This document shows positions 12,805 through 13,298 of a DNA stretch of 13,298 nucleotides, one piece after another. Position 1 is the first letter of the stretch; every line of letters begins with the position of its first letter. Source of the DNA: Nitrospira sp. UBA2083 (GTDB lineage: Bacteria > Nitrospirota > Nitrospiria > Nitrospirales > Nitrospiraceae); assembly GCA_002331625.1 (NCBI GenBank), contig DCZN01000073.1, positions 28,645-41,942 of the forward strand. The letters are read 5' to 3'. Under the pieces are notes generated by a model. The model ran no database searches and had not been told where the DNA came from. It was given only the letters and a program-made list of their open reading frames with translations. A program made the translations under genes and the position numbers.

Positions 12805-12998
12805 TTTTTGGTTTCCTCTATGGCTGACCGGACAGCACGGAGCTGATACTGCTTGGCATCATCGCCTGGCTTACCCAATAGGGTAACCGGTTTCGTTACT
12901 CGTGGATGAACGAAGTTTCGATGACTCCCTTTACCACCCCGATCCATAAATCCAGCCTTGGTGAGTTCAGTTATCAGCTCCCTGATCTTTGGAGGCAT
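12801..12998 (-). CDS. hicA: HicA-family mRNA interferase toxin
   Basis: The 65-residue product has the double-stranded RNA-binding-like fold of HicA: PPKIRELITELTKAGF (2-17), GGKGSHRNFVHP (21-32) with the catalytic histidine at H26, VTLLGKPGDDAKQYQLRAV and a final helix. HicA cleaves mRNA without needing ribosomes; HicB neutralises it. All the key residues are present, so the toxin looks intact. The ATG at 12998 is the only suitable start; a ribosome binding site is weak (CTGGAATG farther upstream). The 78-base gap to the dsbA stop at 13077 must hold the promoter, but no good -35/-10 pair was found there. Confidence 0.92.
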   Translation of the reverse strand: MPPKIRELITELTKAGFMDRGGKGSHRNFVHPRVTKPVTLLGKPGDDAKQYQLRAVRSAIEETKK

Positions 12999-13074
12999 CT
13001 AATTTTTCATTCCAGAGTGCACCAGGTCTATAGTTTACCGTTGGACGACAATAATTTCAGCTGACGCAACAATT

Positions 13075-13230
13075 CCTCACTTCCCCTGTCCCGCCCGGGC
13101 AATCAACGCTTTCAGCCCGTTCAAATCCAGCCACCCAGGCACGAGTTCGTTGCCCACGATGAAACCAGGTGTCCCGGAGATGCCGAGCTCGCGGGCGAGG
13201 GCTCGATTCTTCGCGATGACGCCTTGCCAC
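13075..13230 (-). repeat. Direct repeat copy 2 (3' end of the main dsbA-type gene)
   Basis: This is the counterpart of 12374-12532, lying in the intact frame of the DsbA-family gene. The pair brackets hicAB. Both copies lie in the same orientation and both end at the equivalent stop codon. Confidence 0.85.
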
Positions 13231-13298
13231 TTCGGATGAGCCATGTCAGCTTCTAAACGTTTCGCATCAAGACCGACCTTCGTAGCGATCTTTAAGAT
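13077..13298 (-). CDS. DsbA-family thiol:disulfide oxidoreductase, C-terminal part (cut by window edge)
   Basis: The last 73 codons are present: ILKIATKVGLDAKRLEADMA, HPKWQGVIAKNRALARELGI, SGTPGFIVGNELVPGWLDLN, GLKALIARAGQGK. The NRALARELGISGTPGFIVG segment is the hallmark end of DsbA/BdbD/Com1-type periplasmic thioredoxin-fold proteins, with the cis-proline in GTPGF that packs against the active-site CxxC. The CxxC and the signal peptide lie beyond the right edge. Such proteins introduce or isomerise disulfides in exported proteins. The gene is followed by hicAB and then by a partial second copy of its own 3' end. Confidence 0.85.
   Translation of the reverse strand: MLKIATKVGLDAKRLEADMAHPKWQGVIAKNRALARELGISGTPGFIVGNELVPGWLDLNGLKALIARAGQGK

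Noticed and set aside
12374..13230. A classical insertion sequence or integron cassette around hicAB
   Set aside because: No transposase or integrase, no terminal inverted repeats and no attC-like structure were found; the flanking repeats are coding sequence of dsbA.

Overview
The window reads as a stretch of ordinary chromosome from a bacterium of the Nitrospirota, most likely a Nitrospira-like organism. This is an inference from gene content: a haem-oxygenase-fold PqqC/CADD-like protein next to an FGE-sulfatase-domain protein, a DUF3386/DUF5069 pair, an FmdB zinc ribbon, HemW and a divergent ClpS. Base composition is moderately GC-rich. There are no rRNA or tRNA genes, no CRISPR array and no transposase. 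Gene density is high, with many short overlaps and few clear intrinsic terminators.

Layout. 35-1081: a membrane-anchored BamE-like small protein (+) faces two minus-strand small genes, one of the DUF2007 type and one unknown. 1139-2769: a plus-strand pair joined by an ATGA overlap, a haem-oxygenase-like diiron protein and an exported FGE-sulfatase-domain protein without the catalytic cysteines. 2853-4078: a minus-strand operon (FmdB zinc ribbon, small unknown, secreted unknown) behind a good sigma-70-type promoter. 4149-5545: a 90-residue unknown protein overlapping hemW by ATGA. 5684-6269: a 70-residue unknown and a ClpS-family adaptor with a probably leaderless promoter. 6282-6629 (-): a small protein with a lysine/alanine-rich tail. 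6879-7999: a DUF3386-DUF5069 operon. 7996-9652 (-): a membrane-anchored alpha/beta hydrolase followed by an NAD(P)-binding Rossmann protein. 9758-10012 (-): a small membrane protein. 10163-11761 (-): a large exported TPR protein. 11933-12187 (-): a small membrane protein.

The right end holds the most unusual structure. On the minus strand, the 3' end of a DsbA-family thiol oxidoreductase gene (cut by the window edge) is followed by a hicA-hicB toxin-antitoxin pair, and hicB is followed in the same reading frame by a second, truncated copy of the dsbA 3' end. The hicAB pair therefore lies between two direct repeats of about 155-160 bp that differ at about 17 positions. This looks like insertion of a hicAB cassette at the 3' end of dsbA, or like an old partial tandem duplication.

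No large new multi-gene defence or biosynthetic system is visible. The observations most worth checking are the dsbA-hicAB-dsbA' arrangement, the diiron protein that lacks all three tyrosines implicated in CADD-type p-aminobenzoate formation, the cysteine-less FGE-domain partner coupled to it, and the altered substrate-pocket motif of ClpS.
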